In this document: positions 6,910-17,300 of the stretch, piece after piece | Numbering within the stretch: position 1 is the first letter of the stretch | How the letters are laid out: every line of letters begins with the position of its first letter | Assembly: GCF_019334315.1 (NCBI RefSeq) | Contig: NZ_JAHWGL010000029.1 | Span: 1 to 46,672, forward strand | Length of the DNA: 46,672 nucleotides | Direction of reading: 5' to 3' | Source: Hymenobacter profundi | GTDB taxonomy: Bacteria; Bacteroidota; Bacteroidia; Cytophagales; Hymenobacteraceae | The notes under the pieces: model-generated | The model's database searches: none | Seen by the model: the letters and a program-made list of their open reading frames with translations, nothing else | Told to the model about the DNA's origin: nothing | Position numbers and translations under genes: made by a program

Positions 6910-8295
6910 TTTCTTCACGATGCTGGCACTCATTTCGGCCTCCATCACCACTTTCCCGTTCACAAAAGCCTTGCCGCTCATCTTGGCAATACCCCGTTTG
7001 ATGGGGGCCAGCAGCTGGCACTTAAAGATAATGGTGTCGCCGGGCTTCACCATGCGGCGGAAGCGGCAGGTGTCGATGCCGAGGAAGTACGTCCAGTAGT
7101 TTTCGGGGTCGGGTACGGTGTTAAGTACCAGAATACCGCCGGTTTGGGCCATTGCCTCGATCTGTAATACGCCGGGCATCACGGGGTTGCCGGGGAAGTG
7201 ACCGGGGAAAAATGGCTCGTTCATCGTCACGTTTTTCACGCCGGTTACCGTGGTGGCATCCAAGTGAATGATTTTGTCGATGAGCAGGAAGGGGTAGCGG
7301 TGGGGTAGGATGGCCGAAATCTGGTTGATGTCCATTACCGGCACGCGGGCAGGGTCGTAGTGCGGCACCGGCGAGGAGTCTACCTCCAGCATCTTCTTTT
7401 TGATGCGCTTGGCAAACGCTACGTTGGCGGCGTGGCCGGGCCGGGCGGCCAGAATCTGCCCTTTCAGCGGGCGGCCTACCAGGGCCAGGTCGCCAATGAG
7501 GTCTAGGAGCTTGTGGCGGGCGGGCTCATTTTTGTGGCGCAGGTCCACATTGTTGAGGATGCCTTCCTTCTTCACGGCCACTTTGGGCTTGCCCAGCATC
7601 TCGGCTAGCTCGCTCAACTCATCTTCGCTCACCACGCGGTCTACCACCACAATGGCGTTGCTCAGGTCGCCACCTTTGATGAGGTTCTGCTTGTAAAGTG
7701 CTTCCAGCTCGTGCAGGAAGCAAAACGTCCGCGACGAAGCAATTTCAGTGGCAAACTGCGACATCTCTGTAAGGGAGGCGTGTTGCGAGCCCAGCACCGG
7801 CGAGTTGTAGTCCACCATCACCGTGAGACGATAGTTGTCGAGGGGTAGGGCGGCAATTTCTACACCGCGGGGGTTGTCCTGGTAGCGGATTTCGTCGGGA
7901 ATCTCGAAGTAATTGCGCAAGGCATTCTGCTCTTCCAGCCCTACCTCCTGCAACGGCTTGATGAACTCGTACGACGAGCCATCCATGATGGGCGGCTCGG
8001 GGCCGCTGAGCTGGATAAGCACGTTGTCGATTTGCAGGCCTACCAGGGCCGCCAGCGTATGCTCCACAGTATTCACGCGGGCACCGTTCTGCTCGATGGT
8101 GGTGCCACGGGAGAGGTCTACCACATTGTCTACATCGGCATCTACGAGCGGTTGGCCAGGCAAATCGATGCGCTGAAACTTGTACCCGTGGTTGACCGGA
8201 GCGGGGCAGAAGGTCATGGTGGCCACCACGCCCGTGTGCAGGCCAATGCCGCTCACGGTTACTGGAGCCTTAATCGTGTGTTGCTTGTCGTTCAT
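6904..8295 (-). CDS. lpxC/fabZ: bifunctional UDP-3-O-acyl-GlcNAc deacetylase / 3-hydroxyacyl-ACP dehydratase (LpxC-FabZ fusion)
   Basis: A 463-residue fusion of two enzymes. Residues about 1-300 are LpxC, the committed zinc deacetylase of lipid A. Zinc ligands H79 (in VEHTLAAL), H261 and D265 (in ARHKLLD) match E. coli H79, H238 and D242, and H288 fits the catalytic histidine. Residues about 318-463 are FabZ, which dehydrates 3-hydroxyacyl-ACP in fatty acid elongation. H366 (FPGHFPGNP) and E380 (QIEAMAQ) are the catalytic pair. The fusion is normal in Bacteroidota, and it probably balances the shared 3-hydroxyacyl-ACP pool between lipid A and fatty acid synthesis. It sits between lpxD upstream and lpxA downstream. 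Confidence 0.97.
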   Translation of the reverse strand: MNDKQHTIKAPVTVSGIGLHTGVVATMTFCPAPVNHGYKFQRIDLPGQPLVDADVDNVVDLSRGTTIEQNGARVNTVEHTLAALVGLQIDNVLIQLSGPEPPIMDGSSYEFIKPLQEVGLEEQNALRNYFEIPDEIRYQDNPRGVEIAALPLDNYRLTVMVDYNSPVLGSQHASLTEMSQFATEIASSRTFCFLHELEALYKQNLIKGGDLSNAIVVVDRVVSEDELSELAEMLGKPKVAVKKEGILNNVDLRHKNEPARHKLLDLIGDLALVGRPLKGQILAARPGHAANVAFAKRIKKKMLEVDSSPVPHYDPARVPVMDINQISAILPHRYPFLLIDKIIHLDATTVTGVKNVTMNEPFFPGHFPGNPVMPGVLQIEAMAQTGGILVLNTVPDPENYWTYFLGIDTCRFRRMVKPGDTIIFKCQLLAPIKRGIAKMSGKAFVNGKVVMEAEMSASIVKKS

Positions 8296-8313
8296 GTAAA
8301 GCTAGTAGCTACG

Positions 8314-8400
8314 GGCTGTTAGCTGTTAGCTGAATACCGTACAGGTGTATTCAGAAGGGTGACGTATGAGGTAAAAAACCAAGGCTAACAGCTAACAGCC
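8314..8400. repeat. intergenic palindrome with GGCTGTTAGCTGTTAGC arms
   Basis: Perfect 17-nt arms at 8314-8330 and 8384-8400 enclose a 53-nt core. After the right arm, AATAGCCAACAGC repeats the same word again with changes. It lies between lpxC/fabZ (start 8295) and lpxD (stop 8430). Its plan (short repeated words as arms, unrelated core) parallels the AT-arm element, but the words differ. Confidence 0.7.
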
Positions 8401-8429
8401 AATAGCCAACAGCTTCTGTAGCGACAAAG

Positions 8430-9470
8430 CTATGACTTTTCCGGCTTTGGATTGGCACGTTCCAACACACTCAGGCGGCGCTCCAGGTCGGGCAGGTGCC
8501 GGAAAACGGCTTGGGCGCGCAAGCTGTCACGCAAATGGAAGGCAGGCGCACCTTGTAAGAAGACCCCTTCTTCCTTGATAGACTTGCCTACCCCCGACTG
8601 CGCCGTAACCGTGGTATGGTTGGCCAACGTAAGGTGCCCGGCAATGCCTGTTTGGCCCGCCAGCACGCAGAAATCACCGATTTTAGTAGAACCCGACACG
8701 CCCGTTTGTGACGCAATAACCGTGTGCCGGCCTACCTCTACATTGTGCGCCAGCTGCACCAGGTTGTCAATTTTGGCACCCTCTCGAATGATAGTGGAAC
8801 CCATGGTAGCGCAGTCAATCGTGGTATTGGCTCCAATGCTCACGTTGTCTTCCAGCACCACGTTGCCAATCTGCGGAATGGGGCGGTAGGAGCCATCGGG
8901 CTGGGGCGCAAAGCCGAAGCCGTCGGAGCCTAGCACCGCGCCAGCATGAATCACGCAGCGGGCACCTACTACTGTATCGGGGTAGAGCTTGGCGCCGGCG
9001 TAGATAATAGTGCCGTCGCCGATGGTGCACCGGTCGCCGAGGTAGGCGTGAGGGAAAATCAGTACGTCGCGCCCGATTTTGCAGCCCTCGCCTACGTAGG
9101 AGAAGGCGCCGCGGTAGTGGCCTTCGCCTACCTCCGAGCCCGCGCCCAAAAAGGCCGGCTCCTCCACGCCCCGGCGGCCGGTGCGGGTGGCCTGCTGGTA
9201 GAATTCCAGGAGGGTAGTAAAGCTGGAATAGGGGTCATCGACGCGGATGAGGGCGGCGGTAACGGGCTGGCGCAGCACCAGGTCCCGGCTCACAATCACG
9301 GCCGACGCGCCCGTGGTATACAGGTGCGGCTCGTACTTGGCGTTGGCCAGAAAAGAGAGCGAACCCGGCTGGGCTTCTTCGATCTTCGCCAGCCGATCAA
9401 TCTTTTGCGTGGCATCTCCTTCTGTTGTGCCGCGCAGCACTTCCGCCACCTGACTTACCGTAAATTCCAT
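8430..9470 (-). CDS. lpxD: UDP-3-O-(3-hydroxyacyl)glucosamine N-acyltransferase (LpxD)
   Basis: Third lipid A enzyme. It adds the N-linked 3-hydroxyacyl chain to UDP-3-O-acyl-GlcN. The 346 residues begin with the short N-terminal domain (1-100, MEFTVSQVAEVLRG). The hexapeptide beta-helix follows (about 105-300, e.g. IGRDVLIFPHAYLGDRC), and then the helical tail. Catalytic H242 lies in QLAHNVEVG, matching E. coli H239. It is first of the lpx genes in transcription order and has a TAATTTTG box immediately upstream. Its gap to the upstream HD gene is only 85 nt, so readthrough is also possible. Confidence 0.97.
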   Translation of the reverse strand: MEFTVSQVAEVLRGTTEGDATQKIDRLAKIEEAQPGSLSFLANAKYEPHLYTTGASAVIVSRDLVLRQPVTAALIRVDDPYSSFTTLLEFYQQATRTGRRGVEEPAFLGAGSEVGEGHYRGAFSYVGEGCKIGRDVLIFPHAYLGDRCTIGDGTIIYAGAKLYPDTVVGARCVIHAGAVLGSDGFGFAPQPDGSYRPIPQIGNVVLEDNVSIGANTTIDCATMGSTIIREGAKIDNLVQLAHNVEVGRHTVIASQTGVSGSTKIGDFCVLAGQTGIAGHLTLANHTTVTAQSGVGKSIKEEGVFLQGAPAFHLRDSLRAQAVFRHLPDLERRLSVLERANPKPEKS

Positions 9471-9477
9471 AGGGGGG

Positions 9478-9485
9478 CAAAATTA
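9478..9485 (-). promoter_or_regulatory. -7 box TAATTTTG close to the lpxD start
   Basis: The minus strand reads TAATTTTG, an exact TAnnTTTG match, only 7 nt ahead of the lpxD ATG (9470). If it is used, the transcript would begin at or next to the start codon, giving a nearly leaderless mRNA. No TTG -33 element is obvious, so it may be chance. Confidence 0.35.
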
Positions 9486-9555
9486 GAGAAATATCCCTTT
9501 TTCTACTGTGAGAGTGACCTAGTTAGCTTCAAGCTCAGCAACTAGCTGTAAGTCA

Positions 9556-10782
9556 CTACATAATCTCCTTGGGGTAGCAGAGGTAGTGTTTTTCCACCCG
9601 TTGGCTGAGGGCGCGGATATTGGGTAGGTCCGAGGCCTCGGCTACGTTTACCACGCGTCCGCGCTTGGTGAGCACATCAATGGTGTCGCCCACGGCATCG
9701 TAGGCGTTGTTGCTGATGCGGCCGTGCAGCATGAGTAAGGCGGCTTCATCAGCAGGCAGTTGAAAATGTTCGGCAATCAGCTCCGTCACACCCAGCTTGA
9801 AGTCATCCTCAAACGCATCGGACTGCAAGGTTATTTTAAACAGATGACGATTCAGGATGCTACTGGCCATGTAGCTGAGCACCTTGTCGGGGTGAGTGGC
9901 CCATTGCTTCACCGCGCCCCAAATGTCGTAGTCGTCGAGCTGCACGAAGCGCTGTAAAATGCTGTCGTCGGTGTCAAACTCGCGGATGCTGACCGGCCGA
10001 CTCAGGAAGTAGTGCAAGCACGACGATGCCCCTACCTCCTGTCCGGCGCGGGCCAGGTCGCGGGCGCGCTGCACAATGCGAATCACCATCTGTTCGGCCG
10101 ACGTGACGGTTTTGTGCAGGTACACTTGCCAGTACATCAGGCGGCGGCTCACTAGAAAGTTCTCGATGCTGTACACGGCTTTTTCTTCCAGTACCAGCTT
10201 CTCGTCTACTACCGTCAGCATTTTGATGAGGCGGTCGGCGCCGGGCCTACCCTCTTGCACACCCGTATAGAAGGAGTCGCGGTTGAGGTAGTCGAGGCGG
10301 TCCATATCCAGTTGGCTACTCACCAGCTGGTGAAAGAACGGCCGGGAGTAGGAACCCTGAAAAATTTGAATGGCGAGGTCGAGCTGCCCGTCAAACTCTG
10401 TATTTAGCCGCTGCATGAGATATAACGAGAGCTGCTCGTGCGGTACCCCATCGAAAATGCTGTGCTCTAGCGCGTGCGAAAGTGGCCCGTGGCCGATATC
10501 GTGCAGCAAAATGGCAATCATGGCCGCCTCGCCTTCCTGGGCCGAAATCTTCACGCCCTTGTCCTTCAACGAGCGCAGCGCCAGCGACATCAGGTGCATG
10601 GCACCTAGCGCGTGGTGAAAGCGCGTGTGTAGCGCCCCCGGATACACAAAGCTGGTCAAACCTAACTGCTGAATCCGCCGCAGCCGCTGGAAGTATGGGT
10701 GCTCAATCAGGTCAAACAGCAGCTCCGTGGGAATGGTCACGAAGCCGTATACAGGGTCGTTGAAGATTTTTTTCTTGTTCAT
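9556..10782 (-). CDS. HD domain phosphohydrolase (SAMHD1/dGTPase-like family)
   Basis: A 408-residue metal-dependent HD protein. H56 (RFHHALG), H94-D95 (LLHDIGHGPLSH) and a later Asp (LDMDRLDYLNRD) make the metal site. The motifs and length resemble the family that includes deoxynucleotide triphosphohydrolases and SAMHD1, although the substrate is not known for the Bacteroidota members. I start at MNKKKIFNDP (ATG at 10780-10782). The open frame extends 33 codons upstream through unlikely sequence. It is divergent from porX and upstream of lpxD, perhaps in one transcript with the lpx genes. Confidence 0.9.
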   Translation of the reverse strand: MNKKKIFNDPVYGFVTIPTELLFDLIEHPYFQRLRRIQQLGLTSFVYPGALHTRFHHALGAMHLMSLALRSLKDKGVKISAQEGEAAMIAILLHDIGHGPLSHALEHSIFDGVPHEQLSLYLMQRLNTEFDGQLDLAIQIFQGSYSRPFFHQLVSSQLDMDRLDYLNRDSFYTGVQEGRPGADRLIKMLTVVDEKLVLEEKAVYSIENFLVSRRLMYWQVYLHKTVTSAEQMVIRIVQRARDLARAGQEVGASSCLHYFLSRPVSIREFDTDDSILQRFVQLDDYDIWGAVKQWATHPDKVLSYMASSILNRHLFKITLQSDAFEDDFKLGVTELIAEHFQLPADEAALLMLHGRISNNAYDAVGDTIDVLTKRGRVVNVAEASDLPNIRALSQRVEKHYLCYPKEIM

Positions 10783-11113
10783 GATAGGACGTAGCGCCAA
10801 GCTCCAAGTTCGTGCTATAAAGCTACGGTAGCTGTTGGCGATGCAGCACATTTGCACAAGCTCAACGCTAATGCTTTGCACTGGTTGCTAACTATTTTCG
10901 GTTTTTCCTGGTTGATAATGGGGTAGGAGAATATAGGCTTGCCTTAATTTTCTAAAACCCAAAGTGCCGAATCAACGGTAAAGCTACTCACGAAACGGTA
11001 GCTGCTGGCTTGCCAGAATGCATTTCTTGCCACCGCGCGACAATGCAAGGCTACAACAGTTCGTTCAATAAGGCGCGAAGCACCACTTGGCGCTGCAACC
11101 CCAAGACCCCCCT
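10783..11113. other. divergent intergenic region between the HD gene and porX
   Basis: These 331 nt hold no convincing gene or RNA. They must contain the start signals for two divergent genes, but I see no clean TAnnTTTG box for either, so the promoters may be non-consensus. Confidence 0.5.
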
Positions 11114-12679
11114 ATGCAATATTCCATTCTCTGGGCCGACGACGAAATCGATTTGCTCAAACCTCACATTCTCTTTCTCAAAGAAAAAGGCTACGACGTA
11201 ACCGGCGTGAACTCTGGCGCTGATGCCATTGAGGAAATTCAGGAAAAAACCTACGATCTGGTGTTTCTGGATGAGAATATGCCCGGCCTTACTGGCCTCG
11301 AAACGCTGACCGAAATCAAGGCGATAAAGCCGACTGTGCCGGTAGTGATGATTACCAAGAGCGAGGAGGAGCACATTATGGAAGAGGCCATCGGGAGCAA
11401 GATTGCCGACTACCTCATCAAACCCGTGAACCCCAACCAGATCTTGCTGTCGGTGAAGAAAGTGCTGGACAACAAGCGCCTGGTGTCGGAGAAAACCAAC
11501 AGCAGCTACCAGCGCGACTTCCGCCAGCTAGGCATGCAGCTCGGCGACCGGCTCTCCCCTACAGAATGGGCTGATGTGTACAAGAAATTGGCTTACTGGG
11601 AATTGGAGATTGATGAGACGGAAGGCAAGAGCATGGCCGACGTGTTCAACATGCAGAAGGACGAAGCGAATACCTACTTCGGCCGTTTCATTACCGAAAA
11701 CTACGAGGACTGGGTGAACGGCGACGACGAGGACGCCCCGCTCATGTCGCACCAGTTGTTTAAGGAGCGCGTGTTTCCGCTGCTCAAGGAAACCGGCGAT
11801 ACGCCCGTGTACTTCGTGCTCATCGACAATCTGCGCTACGACCAGTGGAAGATTCTGGAGCCCATCATTGCCGACCTGTTTACCGTGGACTCGGAGGAGA
11901 TGTACTACTCCATCCTACCCACCACCACGGCCTATGCGCGCAACGCCATCTTCTCGGGCATGATGCCGGGCGAGATTCAGAAGAAATACCCTAACCTGTG
12001 GGTGAACGACGACGACGACGAGGGCAAGAACCTGCACGAGGCGGAGTTCATGGAAATCAACTTCCAGCGCGCCAACCAGAAGTATAAGCATAGCTACCAC
12101 AAGGTAACCAACTTGCAGGCCGGCAAAGACTTGCTGGGCAAGATGAGCAACCTGCACAACAATTATAAGCTCAACGTCATCGTCTACAACTTTGTGGACA
12201 TGCTCTCCCACGCCCGCACCGACATGGCCATGATTCGGGAGCTGGCCGCCGATGAGTCGGCGTACCGCAGCATCACCCGCTCGTGGTTTCTGCACTCGCC
12301 GCTGTATGAGATGCTGCAAACCATTGCCGAGAAGAAGGGTAAGCTCATCATCACTACCGACCACGGCACCATCCGCGTGAAGCGACCCTACAAGATTGTG
12401 GGCGACCGAAACACGAACACTAACCTGCGCTACAAGCACGGCAAAAACTTGGGCTTCGACGACTCCCGCGACGTGTACGTGGTGCGCAAACCCGAGCGCA
12501 TCTTCCTGCCCCGCGAGAACGTGAGCACGGCCTACGTCTTCACCGTGGGCGACTACTTCTTCGCATACCCCAACAACTACAACTACTACGTGAACTACTA
12601 TAAAGACACGTTCCAGCACGGCGGCATCTCGCTAGAGGAATGTATCATCCCGTACATCACCCTCACGGCGAAAGGGTAG
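11114..12679 (+). CDS. porX: PorX-type response regulator with PglZ (alkaline phosphatase fold) domain
   Basis: A 521-residue two-domain protein. Residues about 1-120 are a CheY-like receiver (ILWADDE, phospho-acceptor D53 in FLDENMPG, K in LIKPVNP). A linker leads to a PglZ domain in the alkaline-phosphatase superfamily (YFVLIDNLRYDQW; metal site TTDHGTIRVKRP). This is the arrangement of PorX, the regulator of type IX secretion in Porphyromonas. PorX is known to be phosphorylated and to act as a zinc phosphatase/phosphodiesterase on nucleotide signals. I start at MQYSILWADDE (ATG 11114). An ATG 27 nt upstream is possible. No secretion-machine genes are in the window, but the pathway is likely to exist in the genome. 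Confidence 0.92.
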   Translation: MQYSILWADDEIDLLKPHILFLKEKGYDVTGVNSGADAIEEIQEKTYDLVFLDENMPGLTGLETLTEIKAIKPTVPVVMITKSEEEHIMEEAIGSKIADYLIKPVNPNQILLSVKKVLDNKRLVSEKTNSSYQRDFRQLGMQLGDRLSPTEWADVYKKLAYWELEIDETEGKSMADVFNMQKDEANTYFGRFITENYEDWVNGDDEDAPLMSHQLFKERVFPLLKETGDTPVYFVLIDNLRYDQWKILEPIIADLFTVDSEEMYYSILPTTTAYARNAIFSGMMPGEIQKKYPNLWVNDDDDEGKNLHEAEFMEINFQRANQKYKHSYHKVTNLQAGKDLLGKMSNLHNNYKLNVIVYNFVDMLSHARTDMAMIRELAADESAYRSITRSWFLHSPLYEMLQTIAEKKGKLIITTDHGTIRVKRPYKIVGDRNTNTNLRYKHGKNLGFDDSRDVYVVRKPERIFLPRENVSTAYVFTVGDYFFAYPNNYNYYVNYYKDTFQHGGISLEECIIPYITLTAKG

Positions 12680-12688
12680 GAAGAGTAG

Positions 12689-12739
12689 ATAAAATAAAAG
12701 CGCCGTTGCACAAGTAGTGCAACGGCGCTTTTATTTTAT
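12689..12739. terminator. bidirectional terminator with a 23-bp perfect stem
   Basis: Arms 12689-12711 and 12717-12739 are perfect complements around the 5-nt loop AAGTA. The arm ends are A/T rich, giving a T-run in both directions. It sits between the convergent porX and susD genes. Confidence 0.85.
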
Positions 12740-12819
12740 AAAGTGAATTTAGATACTTGGCTTAGCCAACCCAAGCAACCGAACTCATCTTAGAGCTCTA
12801 CTGCTACAAAATACATTCT

Positions 12820-14313
12820 CTACAGCGGGTTCTGCACAATGGCCTTGTTCACGTTGATTTCAGCCTGCGGAATGAGGAATTGCCACTCCTTGGCGTCGGC
12901 GGCCACCTTAAAGTTGTTGCCCGTGATGGCCCATGCCCACTGCGGGATGTGGTTGGCGCCGGTGCGGTCCAGGGCGCTGTTGGTGCGCTTCAGGTCCAGG
13001 AAGCGGAAGCCTTCACCCCACAGCTCTATCCGGCGCTGAATGAGGATTTCGTCGACCAGGGCCTGGCCCGTGCTGGTGGATTTCACGTACTGCGGGTTGC
13101 GGGCGGTCAGCAGCGTGGCCAGGTGAGTAGCAGCGGCGGCCGACATGCCCTGCCGGGCCTCGGCTTCGGCCTGAATCAGGTAGAGTTCCGCCAAGCGCAT
13201 GTGCGGCACGTCGCCGATGCTCAGGCTGGTGTTAGCTACCAGGAATTTCTTCTGTCCGTATTTCGCCTTCACGCCATTGGGCGGAGCCGGAATGCTGGCG
13301 CCGGTGGAGTCCCACAAGGACTTGCGGATATCAGTGGGCCGAATTTTGGCGTACAGCACCGAGTTGATCTTCTTCGGATTTTGCCGGATAGCCGTCGAGC
13401 TGAAGTTGGCCGACATGTAGGCGAAGAAGGAATAGAAGTAGTTGGTCTGGTCGGCCTGCACCTGGCTACCCCAGAGCCACTCCGGGTTGTCGATGCTGTT
13501 GAAGCCGCTGGTGTACTGCGTGCGGCTCATGAGGGTAGCGCCGCTCTGCGCAATGGCCTCCTGCGCTGAACTGGCGGCTAGGGCCCAGTTTTGCTGCGTG
13601 AGGGCCACCCGGGCCTTGATACCTTTGGCCACCGCCACGTTGAAGTGCGATTTGGCCGGGCGGGCACCCGCGCCGGTCAGCAGCTTAATGCCCTCGTCCA
13701 AATCCTCGTTGATTTGCTTGTACACCGCTTCCACGGTGGCGCGGGGCTGGCCTTCGGTGGTGGCCGTCACCATCAAGGGTACGCCCAACTGGTCGTTGGT
13801 TTTGCCAGCATCGTACCGCTGGCCAAAGGCCTGCACCAACTGGAAATGACACCACGCCCGGTAAACCAGCGCCTCGCCAATGACCATATTTTTCTCGGCC
13901 ACAGGGCCAGTGGCATTGTCCAGGCCGTTGATGAGCACGTTGGCGTTGGCGATGATGCGGTAGTAGAAATAGTACCAGGCGTGGTTGTAGGATGAGCCCG
14001 AGGTAGCGTTGCGGTGCGAAATCCAGTTGTGCTCCGTGGCCCACCAGCTGGTGCCCAGGGTTTGCACCCAGTCTTCGCCCAAGGCATCCATCATAATCAT
14101 CATAGAACCTTGCCCGCCCTGGTTCTGCTGGCTGTTGAACTGAGAGTACAGCAGGCGGTGGATGCCGTTGAGGGCAGCCATAGCGTTTTCGGTATTAGCC
14201 AACACGTTGCCGGCCGTTACGGCATCAGTAGGCGCGGTTTCCAGGTAGTCCTTATCGCAGGAAGAAAAAACCAGGGCGGTGGCTAGAAAAACGCCGTATA
14301 TCGTTTTTTTCAT
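12820..14313 (-). CDS. SusD/RagB family nutrient-binding outer membrane lipoprotein
   Basis: A 497-residue cell-surface lipoprotein that captures oligosaccharide or peptide and hands it to the partner SusC channel. The signal ends in the lipobox VFSSC with lipid-anchored Cys19. Next come the typical DYLETAPTDAVT segment and helical repeats with AWCHFQLVQAFG, then the C-terminal WGEGFRFLDLKRTN motif. It lies 26 nt after the susC gene on the same strand, as expected for a SusC-SusD operon. The substrate cannot be read from the sequence. No sugar-cleaving enzyme is adjacent, so it may serve peptides or an unlinked polysaccharide locus. Confidence 0.95.
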   Translation of the reverse strand: MKKTIYGVFLATALVFSSCDKDYLETAPTDAVTAGNVLANTENAMAALNGIHRLLYSQFNSQQNQGGQGSMMIMMDALGEDWVQTLGTSWWATEHNWISHRNATSGSSYNHAWYYFYYRIIANANVLINGLDNATGPVAEKNMVIGEALVYRAWCHFQLVQAFGQRYDAGKTNDQLGVPLMVTATTEGQPRATVEAVYKQINEDLDEGIKLLTGAGARPAKSHFNVAVAKGIKARVALTQQNWALAASSAQEAIAQSGATLMSRTQYTSGFNSIDNPEWLWGSQVQADQTNYFYSFFAYMSANFSSTAIRQNPKKINSVLYAKIRPTDIRKSLWDSTGASIPAPPNGVKAKYGQKKFLVANTSLSIGDVPHMRLAELYLIQAEAEARQGMSAAAATHLATLLTARNPQYVKSTSTGQALVDEILIQRRIELWGEGFRFLDLKRTNSALDRTGANHIPQWAWAITGNNFKVAADAKEWQFLIPQAEINVNKAIVQNPL

Positions 14314-14339
14314 GACAAAGCAGTTCTATTACTCTTATA

Positions 14340-17300
14340 CTATAAGGAGAGATTCATACCCAGCGACAGTACGCGGGCGGGTACGTACACGGCCGAAGTG
14401 GTGCCAGAGAAGGTCTGGGCCACGTTCATGCCCTTGCGCTTAGTGATAAGCGCCAGGTTTTCGCCGGTGGCGAAGATGTTGACGTTGCGCAGCTTGAGCC
14501 GGGTGGAGAGGGCCGCCGGAATGCTATACCCCAGGCTCACCGATCGGAAGTTCAGATAGGAGGCATCAATCAGAAATCGGTCGGAAGCGGCGGCCAGGTT
14601 GTTGGTGTTGCCTACCTGCAAGCGAGGCACATTGGTGATGTCGCCGGGGTTCTGCCAGCGGCCCAGCATGTCCTCGTGCATGGCGCCGCCGTAGGTGCCG
14701 TGGTTCATGAGCGTAGCGTACTGACTGTCGTAAAACTTGCCGCCCACAGAGTAAGTCAGCAACGCCGACAACGTGAAGCCTTTATAGGCAAAGGTGTTGG
14801 TGATGCCGCCCGCGAACTTAGGAATGGCCGTGCCGGCGTAGTGGTAGCGCGCATTGTTGAAGTTTGAGGTTACGGTATCGGTGCCGATAACCTTGCTGTT
14901 GCTCTCGTTGTAGGCGTTGGCGCGGTACAGAGCGTCGCCGTTTTCGGGGTCTACACCGTAATACTCGCGCAACCAGAACTCCTGGAGGCTGTGGCCTACC
15001 TTCAGCTTCTTAGTGCCGTCTACCAGCTCGGTGTAGGGCAGCTTGGTAATTTCGTTTTTATAGGTGGTCCAGTTCACATCCAGGTTCCAGGTGAAGGCCT
15101 TGGTCTTAATGATGTCGCCGGCCAGCCGGATTTCTACCCCCCGGTTGTACATCGAACCGATGTTTTCGATGCGGTTGGCTACCCCGCTGGACAGTGGCAG
15201 TGGCACTTCAAACAACAGGTCTTTGGACGTCCGGTTGAAGTATTCTACCGTACCCGTGAGGCGGTTGCGGAACAAGAAGAACTCCATGCCCACGTCGAAG
15301 CTGTTGTTCTTTTCCCACACCAGGCCCTGGTTGCCCAAAGTTGCCTGCGAGAAGCCCGGCTCGGCGGCATTGTTACGGCCAAGCGTGTATAGCGCCTGCC
15401 AGGCGTAGTATAGCGTCCCGTCCGAGTTGCTCAGGTTCTCGTTGCCTACCTGCCCGTAGGAGGAGCGCAGCTTGAGCATGTCTACCCAGGTGGGCGTGGT
15501 GAAGAACGTTTCCTTATCGAGGCGCCAGGAGCCGCCCACTGACCAGAAGCTACCCCAACGCACATCCTCGTAGAAGCGCGAGGAGCCGTCGCGCCGGTAC
15601 GAGCCCGACACCGTGTAGCGGTCATCGAACGTGTAGTTGGCCCGCCCGAAATACGACTCAATGCGGTGGTCCTGGTGGTAGGTGTTGAAGCTGTTGGTGG
15701 TGCCAAAGTTCTGGAGTTCCGTGTTGTCGGCAATGATTTCGCCCGATTTGGAGCCGTTCAGGTCGTCGAAGCTGCGGTTGTAGTTCTCGTGGCCCAGCAG
15801 CACCTCCACGTTGTGCATGCCGGCCAGCGTTTTGTTGTAGTTGAGCAGTTGGTTGGCCGTGTAGCTGGTTAGGTTGTAGAGGCGGCGGCCGGCCCTACCC
15901 GCCGGGGCACCGTCGCCCACAATGGTGTTGTCATAGGTCTGCTCCTCGTAGTTGGTGATGTCGATGGCGAAGTTACCCGTGAATTTGAAGTCTTTCAGGA
16001 AGGTGATTTCGCCGTAGGTACGGCCGCCCAGCACGTTGCGGCGGTAGAGGTTGTTGTTGTACTGCGTTTCGGCCACAATGTGGCGGCCGGGGTATACAGG
16101 GCGCGTCATGGTCGGCGAGGAGCCGCCTAGGTCGTATACCCGGTCGCCTTGGGCATCTAGCACGTAGGCGCCCGTGGCGGGGTCGTGCTGGTACACGGGG
16201 TAGATGGGGCCGATGCCGCGGCTGAAGAAGAACGGATTCACAAAGCCTGTGGAACTGCCCGTGTTAGCTTGGTTGGAGTTGCTGAGCGTGTAATTCATGT
16301 TCACGCCGGCTTTCAGCCACTTAGTCAGGTCCGAGTTGACGTTCATGCGGCCAGAGAAACGCTCGAAGTCCGATTTGATCAGGTAGCCCTTATCGTTGAG
16401 GTAGCCCAGCGACACGTAGTAGTTGCTTTTACCGGAGCCGCCGTTGAAGCTGGCGGTGTAGTCGGAGCGGGAGCCATTGCGGCTCAAGGCTTTCTCCCAG
16501 TCCAGGTCGTCGCCCCACAGCAACTGCGCGTTGGGATTCAGCGTACCATCGGTGCCCACAATCTGGTTGTCGGGCACGTTGAAAGGGTTGTAGCCCAACA
16601 GGCCTTTGATGTCGTTGGTGGCGCGCTGGCTGGCCTGCTCGCGGGTGGTGGTGGCATTCACCAGGCTATTGCGGTAGGCCTCCCACATCAGGGGGTAGTA
16701 CTGCTGGGCGCTCACGCGGTTGTACTCGGGCACCGCCCGCGACGACACACCCTGCAACGCTCGCACGTTCACCTGCACCTGGTCTTTCTTGCCCCGCTTG
16801 GTGGTCACCATCACTACCCCGTTGGTGGCCCGCGAGCCGTAGAGCGCCGTGGAGGCAGCATCTTTCAGAATAGAAATGCTCTCGATGTCTTCCGGGTTCA
16901 GGTTCGACAGGCCAGCCGTATAGGGCACGCCGTCCACCACGTATAGCGGGTCATTAGCATAATTCACTGAACTGAAGCCTCGTATACGGATATCAGGACC
17001 AGCGCCGGGTTGCCCGGAACCGCCACTAACCTGCACCCCAGCGGCTTGGCCGGCAATGGCGTTCGTAACGTTAGTAACCGGACGTTGCGACAGTTTCTCA
17101 GCCCCAATCTGGGTGACCGAGCCCGTATACGTGGCGGGGTCGGCTGTACCGTAGGCCACTACCACTACCTCATTTAGGTTCTGGGAGTCACTTGCTAAGG
17201 CCACATTTAATGTAGATTGGTTGCCAACGGCAACTTCTTTGTTGACATACCCTATGAAGGTGAATACCAACGTTGCTTCACCCGCCGGAACGCCAATAGT

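Noticed and set aside
11915..12619. 234-residue minus-strand frame inside porX
   Set aside because: It is antisense to the conserved PglZ domain and has a Val-rich shadow composition with no family features.
16185..16946. 253-residue plus-strand frame inside susC
   Set aside because: It is antisense to a certain SusC barrel, and its Val/Ala/Gly/His-rich composition is typical of a shadow frame.
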